DNA of 23,431 nucleotides from Christensenella sp. UBA6420 (GCA_002439705.1 DJPE01000090.1:1-23431); one strand, 5' to 3'. Counted from the stretch's first letter, positions 1-8,815 are shown. A program made the numbers and translations. The notes: generated by a model from the sequence alone, not told the origin.

Positions 1-116
1 TGATTTTCGGTCAAAATCCCTACCCTTATGCCACTCCGAGCGTCCTAAGCGCAGTGCTTTACGGAACTTCAATGAAAAATCTTCCGCAAAACACAGCGGA
101 GCCGACGAAAAAATAG
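1..116 (+). CDS. 3' end of an unidentified gene (partial)
   Basis: The frame starting at base 3 is open from the window edge to a TAG at 114-116. It encodes about 37 residues, beginning IFGQNPYPYATPSVLSAVLY and ending in a polar tail (AEPTKK). The codon usage resembles the following genes, and the stop lies only 18 nt before the start of the next gene, so this is probably the preceding gene of the same operon. I do not recognise the family from this tail. In split glutamate synthase operons the upstream partners are an amidotransferase subunit, an FMN-binding central subunit or a GltD-like oxidoreductase, and any of these is possible. Confidence 0.55.
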   Translation, partial: IFGQNPYPYATPSVLSAVLYGTSMKNLPQNTAEPTKK

Positions 117-134
117 TTTTTGGCAGGTATGAAA

Positions 135-854
135 ATGGAAATAATTGACGCAAAAAATTTACGGTTTGATTCTCTCAATGAGTTGATTAGAACGGCGGGA
201 AAATGTATAATGATAATGAATTGTTCCGGTCAGAGATTTATCGGGAGCGGTTCGGACGGACAACGGATAGAAATCGAAGGCACGCCCGGCAACGCACTCG
301 GGGCTTATCTCGACGGGAGCGAGATAGTAGTCCGCGGCAACGCGCAGGACGCCGTAGGCGACACGATGAACGACGGAAAGATAGTAATCGAAGGTTCGGC
401 GGGCGACGCCTTGGGATACGCTATGCGCGGCGGCGAAATTTACGTCAGAGACGACGTCGGATACCGCGCGGGGATACATATGAAGGCTTACGCCGACAAG
501 ATACCCGTTATGGTAATAGGCGGTACGGCGGGTAGTTTTCTTGGAGAGTACCAGGCGGGCGGACTGATAATTGTTCTTAACAAGAACGACGCGGAATACC
601 CCGTGGGCAGATTTTGCGGTACGGGAATGCACGGCGGAAAAATATTTATAAGGAGCGAAAAGCTCGGATATCCGCTGCCGAAGCAGGTAAGAGTCACCGA
701 AGCGACGGCGGAAGAGCTTAACGAAATAAAGAAGCATATAGAGAAGTATTGCGATTGTTTCGACGAAGACAAAACCGAACTTTCGGGAGGTAAGTTCTTT
801 TTGCTTACTCCCGATTCGAATAATCCGTATCGACAGTTGTACGTAGAAAACTGA
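135..854 (+). CDS. Glutamate synthase domain 3 (GXGXG) stand-alone subunit
   Basis: The protein is about 239 residues and matches the C-terminal GXGXG domain of the large subunit of glutamate synthase (glutamine + 2-oxoglutarate to 2 glutamate), here a separate polypeptide. The diagnostic right-handed beta-helix repeats are visible from about residue 45 to 105: GNALGAYLDG, GNAQDAVGDTMNDG, GSAGDALGYAMRGG and DVGYRAGIHM. GGTAGSFLGEYQAGG follows. In full-length enzymes this domain packs against the FMN domain and has no catalytic residues of its own. An upstream TTG (120) and ATG (129) are in frame. I chose ATG 135 because an AGG at 125-127 gives it normal ribosome binding spacing. It lies 21 nt before glnA, consistent with a GS-GOGAT ammonia assimilation operon. 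The acidic tail after residue 190 is variable. Confidence 0.85.
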   Translation: MEIIDAKNLRFDSLNELIRTAGKCIMIMNCSGQRFIGSGSDGQRIEIEGTPGNALGAYLDGSEIVVRGNAQDAVGDTMNDGKIVIEGSAGDALGYAMRGGEIYVRDDVGYRAGIHMKAYADKIPVMVIGGTAGSFLGEYQAGGLIIVLNKNDAEYPVGRFCGTGMHGGKIFIRSEKLGYPLPKQVRVTEATAEELNEIKKHIEKYCDCFDEDKTELSGGKFFLLTPDSNNPYRQLYVEN

Positions 855-875
855 TTTTACATTGGGAGGAATACG

Positions 876-2060
876 ATGAAATATACGGTAAACGACGTAA
901 TGGAATACGTCAGAGAAGAGGACGTCAAGTTTATCCGCCTCGCGTTTTGCGACCTCGGCGGTAACCTTAAAAACCTCTCCGTAATGCCGGAAGAACTGAA
1001 AAGAGCCTTTGAGCGCGGCGTAGCGTTCGACGGCTCGGCTATAAAAGGGTTTGAGCTCGTCGAGAAATCAGACCTTTTTCTTTTTCCGGACCCCGATACT
1101 CTCACCCTTTTGCCCTGGCGCCCGTCGCACGGCAAGGTAATAAGGCTTTTCTGCGATATAAAGTACCCCGACGGCAGACCGTACGAACTCGATTCTCGTC
1201 GTATCTTAAAAGAAGCCGTCCTTAAATCCAAAGAATACAATCTCGACGTCGAAGTGGGCGCGGAGTTTGAATTTTACGTCTTCAAGACCGACGAAAACGG
1301 CGAAAAAACCGATATTCCCTGCGACAATGCGGGATATATGGACGTCGCTCCCGCCGACAGGGGAGAAAATTTACGCCGTGAAATATGCCTTACGATAGAA
1401 GAAATGGGGCTTAGTCCGGAATGTTCCCACCACGAAGAAGGACCGGGGCAGAACGAAATAGACTTCAAGTATTCCGACGCTCTGTCTTCCGCCGACCACG
1501 CTGTTATTTTCAAGAACGCTACCGAGTCGATAGCCTACAAAAACGGTTTTTACGCGACGTTCGACCCGAAACCTATCGACGGCGAACCGGGCAGCGGTAT
1601 GCACGTCAACGTATCGGTAAAAGGGGGCGACGAAAAGACCTTTTCCCGTTTTCTCGCGGGCGTTCTGCGCAGAATAAAAGAAATTACCGCTTTCCTTAAC
1701 CCGACGGAAAGTTCTTATAAAAGATTAGGCGAAAAGAAAGCTCCGAAAGCTGTCGGTTGGGGCAGGGAAAACAGGTCGTGCCTTGTGAGAATTCCCGCTA
1801 CAAACGGCGGCGAAAAACGGTTCGAACTGCGTTCTCCCGACGGAAAAAGCAACGTTTACCTTGTCTACGCCCTTATTATTTACGCGGGGCTGGAAGGAAT
1901 AAAGGATAAACTTGCCTTAGTGGAGGAAACCGTAAATAACGCTTACGAAATGAGCGGAGAAAAACTCCCCGAAAGTCTTGAAAAAGCAAAAAAGACGGCG
2001 TATGAAAGCGAGTTCGTTAACAAATATCTGCCGAAGAGAATAGTGGATAAAATGAAATAA
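876..2060 (+). CDS. glnA: Glutamine synthetase, type I, short form
   Basis: ATP-dependent condensation of glutamate and ammonia to glutamine in the cytoplasm. The N-terminal beta-grasp domain (residues 1 to about 95) has VAFDGSAIKGF. The catalytic domain has the metal-ligand signature VGAEFEFYVF (Glu130, Glu132), HHEEGPGQNEIDF (from His185), FDPKPIDGEPGSGMHVNVSV and the NRSCLVRIP substrate loop (from Asn299). No Tyr adenylylation loop is evident, as expected for the GSI-alpha class of Firmicutes. At 394 residues it is about 50 shorter than typical GSI-alpha enzymes. Part of the deficit is at the C terminus, which stops after KYLPKRIVDKMK and lacks the final Trp/Arg-rich helix seen in Bacillus. 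The ribosome site GGGAGG lies 7 nt before the ATG. It sits between a GOGAT subunit and an ANTAR regulator, so all three probably share nitrogen control. Confidence 0.95.
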   Translation: MKYTVNDVMEYVREEDVKFIRLAFCDLGGNLKNLSVMPEELKRAFERGVAFDGSAIKGFELVEKSDLFLFPDPDTLTLLPWRPSHGKVIRLFCDIKYPDGRPYELDSRRILKEAVLKSKEYNLDVEVGAEFEFYVFKTDENGEKTDIPCDNAGYMDVAPADRGENLRREICLTIEEMGLSPECSHHEEGPGQNEIDFKYSDALSSADHAVIFKNATESIAYKNGFYATFDPKPIDGEPGSGMHVNVSVKGGDEKTFSRFLAGVLRRIKEITAFLNPTESSYKRLGEKKAPKAVGWGRENRSCLVRIPATNGGEKRFELRSPDGKSNVYLVYALIIYAGLEGIKDKLALVEETVNNAYEMSGEKLPESLEKAKKTAYESEFVNKYLPKRIVDKMK

Positions 2061-2064
2061 AACT

Positions 2065-2640
2065 ATGCTTAAACGGACGGAAAAACAGGTTCTTATAATT
2101 TCTTCGTCGGAAAAGGGCGAAGAGTTTTTCAGGAGATACCTTGACGACGGGTACTTTTCGGACGTCGCTAAAAGCGGAGCCGAAGGCAGGCGGAAACTCG
2201 AAGAGAAAGACTACGACGTCGTTATTATAAACTGTCCGTTAAAAGACGAATTCGGCACCGATTTAGCCGAAGAAGCGGTGAAAAAACCCTGCACGGGGGT
2301 GTTGGTTCTGGTAAAAAGCGACATATACGACGGAGTGGCGTACTCCACCGAAAAAATCGGCGCTTATTGCCTGCCGAAGCCCGTCACGGCGCAGTCGTTT
2401 ACGAGAGCGATTAACTTTACCGTCGCGACCAACGAAAGACTCCTACGGGCAGTGAGAGCCACGGCGAGCGTAAAGGAAAAGATGGAAGAAATTAAGCTCG
2501 TGTCGCGGGCGAAACTTCTTCTTATAACGAAACTGTCGCTTAACGAAGAAGAAGCGCACAAATACATAGAAAAACAGGCTATGGACAGGTGCGTGAAAAG
2601 GTCGGTTATTGCAAAAGAAATAATAAAAACATACTACTAA
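2065..2640 (+). CDS. ANTAR-domain RNA-binding antiterminator with pseudo-receiver (GlnR/NitR type)
   Basis: The 191-residue protein has an N-terminal receiver-like fold (about 7-120) and a C-terminal ANTAR three-helix domain (about 130-191; RAKLLLITKLSLNEEEAHKY followed by a basic helix). ANTAR proteins bind paired hexaloop hairpins in nascent RNA and prevent termination. The receiver looks degenerate: Asn56 occupies the usual phospho-Asp position (DVVIINCPL) and the N-terminal acidic pair is replaced by SSS, although the conserved Lys in LPKPV remains. Activation is therefore probably by ligand or protein binding rather than phosphorylation. The gene begins 4 nt after the glnA stop with only a weak ribosome site, suggesting translational coupling. 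An antiterminator gene downstream of glnA is known in solventogenic clostridia (GlnR/NitR). Its RNA target is not visible here and probably lies upstream of the window. Confidence 0.85.
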   Translation: MLKRTEKQVLIISSSEKGEEFFRRYLDDGYFSDVAKSGAEGRRKLEEKDYDVVIINCPLKDEFGTDLAEEAVKKPCTGVLVLVKSDIYDGVAYSTEKIGAYCLPKPVTAQSFTRAINFTVATNERLLRAVRATASVKEKMEEIKLVSRAKLLLITKLSLNEEEAHKYIEKQAMDRCVKRSVIAKEIIKTYY

Positions 2641-2661
2641 ACACATATAAAGGAAGAAAAC

Positions 2662-4257
2662 ATGAAAAAGTACATTTTCGTAACGGGCGGCGTCGTATCG
2701 GGCTTAGGCAAAGGCATTACCGCGGCGTCGTTAGGCAGACTGTTGAAAGCGCGCGGGTTAAAGGTGGCGGCGCAAAAGCTCGACCCGTACATAAACGTGG
2801 ACCCCGGCACTATGAGTCCATATCAGCACGGAGAAGTTTTCGTCACGGAAGACGGCGCGGAAACCGATTTGGATTTGGGACATTACGAACGTTTTATCGA
2901 CGAAAACTTAAATAAGTATTCCAACCTTACCACGGGAAAGGTGTTCTGGAACGTACTTAATAAGGAAAGACGGGGCGAATATTTAGGTTCTACCGTGCAG
3001 ATTATTCCCCACGTGACGAACGAAATCAAGGAGTTCGTGTACAGAGTGGGCAGAGAGACCGACGCCGACGTCGTTATTACCGAAATCGGCGGTACGATAG
3101 GGGATATCGAGTCGCAGCCGTTTATCGAAGCGGTAAGACAGATATCTCTCGAAGTAGGCAGAGAAAACAGCCTTTTTATTCACGTTACTCTCGTTCCGTT
3201 CCTTTCGGGAAGCGACGAACACAAGAGCAAACCTACCCAACATTCTGTTAAAGAAATGCAGGGCATGGGAATAAACCCCGATATAATAATTCTTCGTTGC
3301 GACGAACCGCTCGAAGAGAGTATCTTTAACAAAATCGCCCTTTTCTGCAACGTTCAGAAAGACTGCGTAATAGAAAACAGAACCTTGCCGATACTTTACG
3401 AAGCTCCCCTTATGCTCGAAGAAAGCAAGTTTTCCGAAGTTGTGTGCCGCAGACTCGGCATAGAAACGAAAGAACCCGACCTTACCGAGTGGAAACATAT
3501 GGTGGAAAGGATAAAGAACCTTAAATCGGAAGTCAATATCGCGATAGTAGGAAAATACGTAGCCTTGCACGACGCGTACCTTTCGGTGGCGGAAGCTCTC
3601 CGTCACGCAGGTTATTGGTGCGGAGCTAAGGTAAATATCCTTTGGACGGACAGCGAAGCCCTTACCGAAGACAATTACGAAGAAGTTTTGAGCAAAGCCG
3701 ACGGAATACTCGTTCCCGGCGGGTTCGGAAACAGGGGAATAGAAGGAAAAATTCTCGCCGCGAAGTACGCGAGAATACACGACGTCCCCTATCTCGGAAT
3801 ATGTTTAGGTATGCAGACCGCGGTAATAGAATTCGCCCGCAACGTATGCGGAATGACCGACGCAAATTCGGGAGAATTCGACCCGACGAGCAAGCATAAA
3901 GTAATCGACTTTTTGCCCGACCAAAACGACGAAGTGGACAAGGGCGGCACGTTAAGATTAGGAGCGTATCCTTGTAAAGTCGCCGAAAACACCACGCTAT
4001 ATAAATACTACGGCGAAAAGGAAATTTACGAACGCCACAGACACCGTTACGAATTCAACAACGAATTCAGAGACGAACTTATCGAAAAAGGTCTCGTAAT
4101 CGGCGGAACCAGTCCCGACGGATACATCGTGGAAACGATAGAAAACGACAAAAACCGTTACTTCGTCGGCGTGCAGTTCCACCCCGAATTCAAGAGCCGT
4201 CCCAATAAGCCCCACCCCTTGTTTACCGGACTTATAGAAAACGCGTTAAGAAAATAA
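2662..4257 (+). CDS. pyrG: CTP synthase
   Basis: Converts UTP to CTP using ATP and glutamine-derived ammonia. The 531-residue length is normal. The synthetase domain opens with FVTGGVVSGLGKGI (P-loop) and contains KLDPYINVDPGTMSPYQHGE and VITEIGGTIGDIES. The C-terminal class I glutamine amidotransferase domain has the nucleophile Cys381 in GICLGMQ and the His507/Glu509 pair in FHPEF. Ribosome site GGAAG precedes ATG 2662, 21 nt after the ANTAR gene, so it may be the last gene of that operon. A strong terminator follows. Its glutamine dependence fits its position beside glnA. Confidence 0.98.
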   Translation: MKKYIFVTGGVVSGLGKGITAASLGRLLKARGLKVAAQKLDPYINVDPGTMSPYQHGEVFVTEDGAETDLDLGHYERFIDENLNKYSNLTTGKVFWNVLNKERRGEYLGSTVQIIPHVTNEIKEFVYRVGRETDADVVITEIGGTIGDIESQPFIEAVRQISLEVGRENSLFIHVTLVPFLSGSDEHKSKPTQHSVKEMQGMGINPDIIILRCDEPLEESIFNKIALFCNVQKDCVIENRTLPILYEAPLMLEESKFSEVVCRRLGIETKEPDLTEWKHMVERIKNLKSEVNIAIVGKYVALHDAYLSVAEALRHAGYWCGAKVNILWTDSEALTEDNYEEVLSKADGILVPGGFGNRGIEGKILAAKYARIHDVPYLGICLGMQTAVIEFARNVCGMTDANSGEFDPTSKHKVIDFLPDQNDEVDKGGTLRLGAYPCKVAENTTLYKYYGEKEIYERHRHRYEFNNEFRDELIEKGLVIGGTSPDGYIVETIENDKNRYFVGVQFHPEFKSRPNKPHPLFTGLIENALRK

Positions 4258-4266
4258 ATGAAAATT

Positions 4267-4300
4267 CGGAGCGGAGAAATATACTCCGCTCCGTTATTTT
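4267..4300 (+). terminator. Intrinsic terminator after pyrG
   Basis: A perfect 10-bp stem (CGGAGCGGAG at 4267-4276 with CTCCGCTCCG at 4284-4293) and a 7-nt loop are followed by a T-rich stretch (TTATTTT). It lies 9 nt after the pyrG stop and separates the nitrogen/CTP block from the purine block. Confidence 0.88.
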
Positions 4301-4332
4301 CGGAAAATTAAAAAAAATATCTTTAAGATATT

Positions 4333-4360
4333 TTGACGACGGCGATAAATATGTTATTAT
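4333..4360 (+). promoter_or_regulatory. Probable sigma-A promoter of purB-purA-guaA
   Basis: TTGACG at 4333-4338 and TATTAT at 4355-4360 are separated by 16 bp, with a TG one base before the -10 (extended -10). The predicted transcript start is about 40 nt before purB. The short leader contains a small GGGGTAA/TTACCC hairpin but no purine riboswitch core that I can recognise. Confidence 0.65.
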
Positions 4361-4405
4361 GAAAAACGGTCGGGGTAAAATTACCCGAAAGTACCAAAGG
4401 ATTTT

Positions 4406-5836
4406 ATGTCAGAGTTTTACGAAAATCCGCTTTGCGTAAGATACGCGAGCGACGAAATGAAAAGAATTTTTTCTTCCGACAAAAAGTTCTCCACCTGGAG
4501 AAAAATGTGGGTTTATTTAGCCGAAAGCGAAAAAGAACTCGGTTTGCCCATCACCGACGAGCAGATAGCCGAGATGAAAGAGCATATCTACGATATCGAT
4601 TTCGACAAGGCTAAGGAGTACGAAAGTAAGTTAAGGCACGACGTTATGGCGCATCTTCACGCCTATTGCGACGTTTGCCCTAAGGCAAGACCCATTATCC
4701 ATCTCGGAGCGACTTCCTGTTACGTCGGCGACAACACCGATATAATCGTAATGCGAGAAGGACTTTTGAGGATAAGGAAGTTACTTCTTAACCTTATAGC
4801 TTCGGTAGCTTGTTTTGCGAAAAAACATAAATCGACCGCCACTTTGGCGTACACCCATTTTCAGGCGGCGCAACCTACTACGATAGGAAAACGCGCTACT
4901 TTATGGCTTCAGGACCTTTTATTCGACCTTGACAATCTCGATTTTCAGCTTGACAGATTAAGACTTCTCGGCTGTAAAGGCACTACCGGCACGGGAGCAA
5001 GTTTTCTTACTCTATTTAACGGCGACGGCGAAAAGGTGAAAAAACTCGAAGTTTTAATTGCCGAAAAGGCAGGTTTCCCCGGTTGTTATCCCGTTTCGGG
5101 GCAGACCTATTCGAGAAAGGTAGATTTCAACGTCCTTGCGGTCTTGTCCGAGATAGCGCAGAGCGCGGCTAAGTTCTCGTCCGATATAAGACTTCTTTCG
5201 CACCTTAAAGAGTTCGACGAACCGTTCGAGAGCGGACAGGTAGGCTCTTCCGCAATGGCATACAAGCGTAATCCGATGAGAAGCGAAAGAATAGCGTCTT
5301 TAGCAAGGTTCGTTATAGCAGACTTACAAAACCCCGCTTTCACCGCGGCAAGTCAATGGTTTGAACGCACTCTCGACGACTCGGCTAACAGAAGAATATC
5401 CGTTCCCGAAGCTTTTTTAGCGGTGGACGGGATACTTTCTTTGTATATAAACATCGTTGACAACGGAATCGTTTATCCGAAGATGGCGGAAAAGCACTTG
5501 CGGGAAGAACTCCCCTTTATGGCGACGGAAAACATACTTATGTACTGCGTGGAAAAGGGCGGCGACAGGCAGGCACTTCACGAAGAGATAAGAAAACTGT
5601 CGGTGGAAACGGCAAAAAACATAAAATTAAACGGCGGAGATAACGATATTCTCGAAAAAATCGCCGCGGATAAGGCTTTCGGTATTACGAAAGAAGAACT
5701 TAACAAGGTGCTGGACGGATTCTCGTTTACGGGAATAGCGGAAGAACAGACCGAAGACTTCATACAAAAATTCGTTACGCCCGTGTTGGAGAAGAACGCT
5801 TCTTTACTGGGTGTGAACGTAAAAATCAGCGTATAG
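4406..5836 (+). CDS. purB: Adenylosuccinate lyase
   Basis: A fumarase/aspartase superfamily enzyme acting twice in purine synthesis: SAICAR to AICAR, and adenylosuccinate to AMP plus fumarate. It has 476 residues. The superfamily signature is GSSAMAYKRNPMRSE at about 280-294, with the mobile catalytic Ser in the GSS segment. The TFKGTTGTGASF-like substrate loop appears as CKGTTGTGASFL and the conserved HLGATSCYVGDNTD lies near residue 100. The AYKRNPMRSE form resembles the longer PurB branch, including eukaryotic-type enzymes, rather than the shorter Bacillus type. Ribosome site AAAGGA precedes ATG 4406. It is the first gene of a purB-purA-guaA block with gaps of 24 and 13 nt. Confidence 0.96.
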   Translation: MSEFYENPLCVRYASDEMKRIFSSDKKFSTWRKMWVYLAESEKELGLPITDEQIAEMKEHIYDIDFDKAKEYESKLRHDVMAHLHAYCDVCPKARPIIHLGATSCYVGDNTDIIVMREGLLRIRKLLLNLIASVACFAKKHKSTATLAYTHFQAAQPTTIGKRATLWLQDLLFDLDNLDFQLDRLRLLGCKGTTGTGASFLTLFNGDGEKVKKLEVLIAEKAGFPGCYPVSGQTYSRKVDFNVLAVLSEIAQSAAKFSSDIRLLSHLKEFDEPFESGQVGSSAMAYKRNPMRSERIASLARFVIADLQNPAFTAASQWFERTLDDSANRRISVPEAFLAVDGILSLYINIVDNGIVYPKMAEKHLREELPFMATENILMYCVEKGGDRQALHEEIRKLSVETAKNIKLNGGDNDILEKIAADKAFGITKEELNKVLDGFSFTGIAEEQTEDFIQKFVTPVLEKNASLLGVNVKISV

Positions 5837-5860
5837 CACGATACAAAAAGGAGAAAAAAT

Positions 5861-7135
5861 ATGTTAAACGCAATAGTAGGCATCAACTGGGGCGACGAAG
5901 GCAAAGGCAGAATGGTGGACTTGTTGAGCGAAAAGTTCGACGTGGTTTGCCGTTATCAGGGCGGTAACAACGCAGGTCACACCGTAATAAACGGAGAAAC
6001 GAAAGTCATTCTCAACCTGCTCCCGTCGGGAATTTTACGTCCGGAAACCGTCAACGTCATGGGCAACGGTATGGTAATCGACGTGGCGCACCTTTACAAG
6101 GAAGTGGAAAATCTCCGCAAGAAAGGGGTCGAAATCAGCCCGAAAAATCTTAAAATAAGCGACAGAGCGACCATTTGTATGCCATATCACGTTTTACTCG
6201 ACTGCCTTGAAGAAGACAGACTCGGCGACGCTAAGTTCGGTTCTACGAGAAGGGGTATCGCTCCCGTGTACGCAGATAAGTATATGAAAAAGACTTTGAG
6301 AATGGGCGATATTCTCCACTTCGACTGCATCGAAAAGAAACTTGCTCCGATAGTGGAATGGAAAAACCTTACCGTAAACGGCGGATACGGCAGCGAAAAG
6401 GTTAAGACCGAAGACATGATGGAATGGCTCCGTACCTACGCTCTTCCCTTTAAGGATTACGTTTGCGACGTTACCGAATACCTTAGCTCGGCAATAGACG
6501 ACGGCAAGTCGGTTATGTTCGAAGCTCAGCTCGGAGCTTTACGCGATATCGATTTCGGTATTTATCCGTACACGTCATCGAGTAACACGATAGCGGCGTA
6601 CGCTCCTATCGGAGCGGGTATACCGTTTAAGAAACTCGATAAGGTTACGGGAATAATGAAAGCCTATTCGAGCTGCGTAGGGGAAGGACCTTTCACCTGC
6701 GAACTGTTCGGAGAAGAAGGACAGACCTTGCGCGACGCGGGCGGAGAATACGGAGCGGCTACCGGCAGACCGAGAAGAGTAGGCGGTTTCGACGTGGTTG
6801 CGTCCAGGTACGGTATAAAGATGCAGGGAGCGGACGAAATCGCGTTAACAAAACTCGACGTACTTTCCTACCTTGACAAAATCCCCGTATGCGTAGCTTA
6901 CGACGTGGACGGAGTAACCACCGACAAGTTCCCGTCGGGAGAAGCTCTCGCAAAAGCGAAACCCGTTTATAAATATATGGACGGATGGAAAGAAGACATA
7001 TCCAAGTGCAGAAAGTTTGAAGAACTCCCCGCTAAGGCGCAGGAATACGTCAGATTTATAGAAAAAGCAACCAATTGTAAGATAAAATACGTTTCCGTCG
7101 GAGCAGACAGAGAAAGCTACGTAGAAACCTACTGA
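5861..7135 (+). CDS. purA: Adenylosuccinate synthetase
   Basis: GTP-dependent ligation of IMP and aspartate to adenylosuccinate, the step just before PurB in AMP formation. It has 424 residues. The N-terminal GINWGDEGKG contains the catalytic Asp12 and P-loop, and GGNNAGHT carries His40. Further conserved blocks are GSTRRGIAPVYADK, EAQLGALRDIDFGIYPYTSS, VGEGPFTCEL and ATGRPRRVGGFD. The ribosome site AAAGGAG precedes ATG 5861, and the gene sits directly between purB and guaA. Confidence 0.98.
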   Translation: MLNAIVGINWGDEGKGRMVDLLSEKFDVVCRYQGGNNAGHTVINGETKVILNLLPSGILRPETVNVMGNGMVIDVAHLYKEVENLRKKGVEISPKNLKISDRATICMPYHVLLDCLEEDRLGDAKFGSTRRGIAPVYADKYMKKTLRMGDILHFDCIEKKLAPIVEWKNLTVNGGYGSEKVKTEDMMEWLRTYALPFKDYVCDVTEYLSSAIDDGKSVMFEAQLGALRDIDFGIYPYTSSSNTIAAYAPIGAGIPFKKLDKVTGIMKAYSSCVGEGPFTCELFGEEGQTLRDAGGEYGAATGRPRRVGGFDVVASRYGIKMQGADEIALTKLDVLSYLDKIPVCVAYDVDGVTTDKFPSGEALAKAKPVYKYMDGWKEDISKCRKFEELPAKAQEYVRFIEKATNCKIKYVSVGADRESYVETY

Positions 7136-7148
7136 AAAAGGAGAACTA

Positions 7149-8681
7149 ATGAAGAAACAAACCGTTATCGTAATAGATTTCGGCGGACAGTATAATCAGC
7201 TTATCGTCCGCAGAGTAAGAAATCTGAACGTCTACGCCGAACTTTTACCGGCGGATACGTCGATAGAGAGAATAAAAGGTTACGACCCGATAGGAATAAT
7301 CTTTACCGGCGGACCGTCGAGCGTGAACGCGGAAGGAGCTCCGAGAGTGGATAAAGAAATTTTCTCTTTGGGCGTACCCGTACTCGGAATATGCTACGGA
7401 ATGCAACTTACCGCCTTTGAACTCGGCGGCAAAGTCGGGAAAGCGGAAACGAGAGAATACGGCAAGAGAAAAATAAACTACGGCGACAGCGTAATTTTCG
7501 ACGGGATAAGAAAGGAAAACTATTGCTGGATGAGCCACACCGACCAGGTGCAGGAACTTCCGGACGGGTTCCGCGTTACGGCAAGCACCGATACCTGTAA
7601 AATCGCCGCGTACGAGAACGCCGACAGAAATATCTACGCCGTTCAGTTCCACCCCGAAGTCGTACATACCGAGCAGGGGACGGAAATATTAAAGAACTTC
7701 CTTTACAAAGTCTGCAAGGCAAACGGCGATTGGAGAATGGACGATTACGCGCAGGAACAAATAAACAAGATAAGAGAAAAAGTGGGCGACGGAAAGGTCC
7801 TTTGCGCTATGAGCGGCGGCGTGGACAGTGCGGTGGCGGCTACCCTTTTACATAAGGCTGTCGGCGACAACCTTACCTGTATTTTCGTAGACCACGGTCT
7901 TCTCCGTAAGAATGAAGCCGACGAAGTAATGAGCGTGTTTAAGGACGGAATGGGAATGAATCTCAAAAAAATCGACGCGCAAAAATACTTCCTTAAAGCT
8001 CTTCAAGGGGTAAAAGAACCCGAAAAGAAGAGAAAGATTATCGGCAAAGCGTTTATCGACGTGTTCAGCGAAGAAGCGAAAAAGATAGGTAAAGTGGACT
8101 ATCTCGTGCAGGGAACTATTTATCCCGACGTAATAGAAAGCGGACTCGGAAAGAGCGCGGTAATAAAGAGCCACCACAACGTGGGCGGACTTCCGTCGGT
8201 AGTGGACTTTAAGGAAATTATCGAACCGCTCCGTAGCCTGTTTAAGGACGAAGTCAGAGTCTTAGGCTTGGAACTCGGCTTGCCCGAAAATATCGTAAAT
8301 CGTCAGCCTTTCCCCGGTCCGGGAATAGCCGTAAGAATAATCGGCAATATTACGAGAAAGAAAATAAAAATAGTTCAGGACGCCGACGCTATCTTCCGTG
8401 AAGAAATAGCCTTAGCGGGACTTGACAGAGAGATATGGCAATACTTCGCCGTCCTTACCGGAATGCACTCTGTAGGAGTAATGGGCGACGAAAGAACTTA
8501 CGACTATACCGTAGCTTTGCGTGCGGTCACGAGCGTGGACGGAATGACCGCCGACTGGGCGGATATTCCGCACGACGTAATGGTAAAAATCTCGTCGAGA
8601 ATAGTCAACGAAGTAAAATTCGTCAACCGCGTAGTTTACGACGTGACGTCGAAACCGCCGGCAACCATTGAATGGGAATAA
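7149..8681 (+). CDS. guaA: GMP synthase (glutamine-hydrolysing)
   Basis: Converts XMP to GMP with ATP and glutamine. It has 510 residues in the usual order: a class I amidotransferase domain (Cys82 in GICYGMQ; His168 and Glu170 in FHPE), an ATP pyrophosphatase domain with the PP-loop SGGVDS from Ser222, and a C-terminal dimerisation domain ending KPPATIEWE. The near-complete match to the canonical C terminus argues against truncation. The ribosome site AAAGGAG precedes ATG 7149, 13 nt after purA. With PurA and PurB it places both branches from IMP to AMP and GMP in one transcript, apart from guaB. Confidence 0.98.
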   Translation: MKKQTVIVIDFGGQYNQLIVRRVRNLNVYAELLPADTSIERIKGYDPIGIIFTGGPSSVNAEGAPRVDKEIFSLGVPVLGICYGMQLTAFELGGKVGKAETREYGKRKINYGDSVIFDGIRKENYCWMSHTDQVQELPDGFRVTASTDTCKIAAYENADRNIYAVQFHPEVVHTEQGTEILKNFLYKVCKANGDWRMDDYAQEQINKIREKVGDGKVLCAMSGGVDSAVAATLLHKAVGDNLTCIFVDHGLLRKNEADEVMSVFKDGMGMNLKKIDAQKYFLKALQGVKEPEKKRKIIGKAFIDVFSEEAKKIGKVDYLVQGTIYPDVIESGLGKSAVIKSHHNVGGLPSVVDFKEIIEPLRSLFKDEVRVLGLELGLPENIVNRQPFPGPGIAVRIIGNITRKKIKIVQDADAIFREEIALAGLDREIWQYFAVLTGMHSVGVMGDERTYDYTVALRAVTSVDGMTADWADIPHDVMVKISSRIVNEVKFVNRVVYDVTSKPPATIEWE

Positions 8682-8702
8682 AATTCCCGACCACATAAAG
8701 AT

Positions 8703-8811
8703 AAGTTAATTGCCACTGCGTGGCGTTAATTTCCACTCCTTGCGGAGCGGAGTTAATTGCCCTTACGGGCGTGAATTGCCAAAATCGAAGATTTCGGCGT
8801 TACGGATAAAA
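8703..8811 (+). repeat. Gene-end hairpin array 1, downstream of guaA
   Basis: Four small hairpins are joined by AATT-containing linkers (GTTAATTGCC, GTTAATTTCC, GTGAATTGCC). They are GCCAC-tgc-GTGGC (8712-8724), CTCC-ttgc-GGAG (8736-8747), GCCC-ttac-GGGC (8759-8770) and GCC-AAATC-loop-GATTT-GGC (8778-8798). The array closes with GTTACGGATA at about 8800-8809 and is followed at once by a terminator. The stems differ while the linkers are conserved. No ORF runs through it. Confidence 0.75.
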
Positions 8812-8815
8812 ATAT

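Noticed and set aside
2983..3780. 265-codon frame antisense to pyrG
   Set aside because: pyrG is unambiguous. The antisense product has no recognisable domain and mirrors pyrG codon bias.
4361..4405. Purine riboswitch or short leader ORF before purB
   Set aside because: The leader is only about 40 nt. It lacks the purine aptamer core, and the only ATG frame runs on into purB out of frame.
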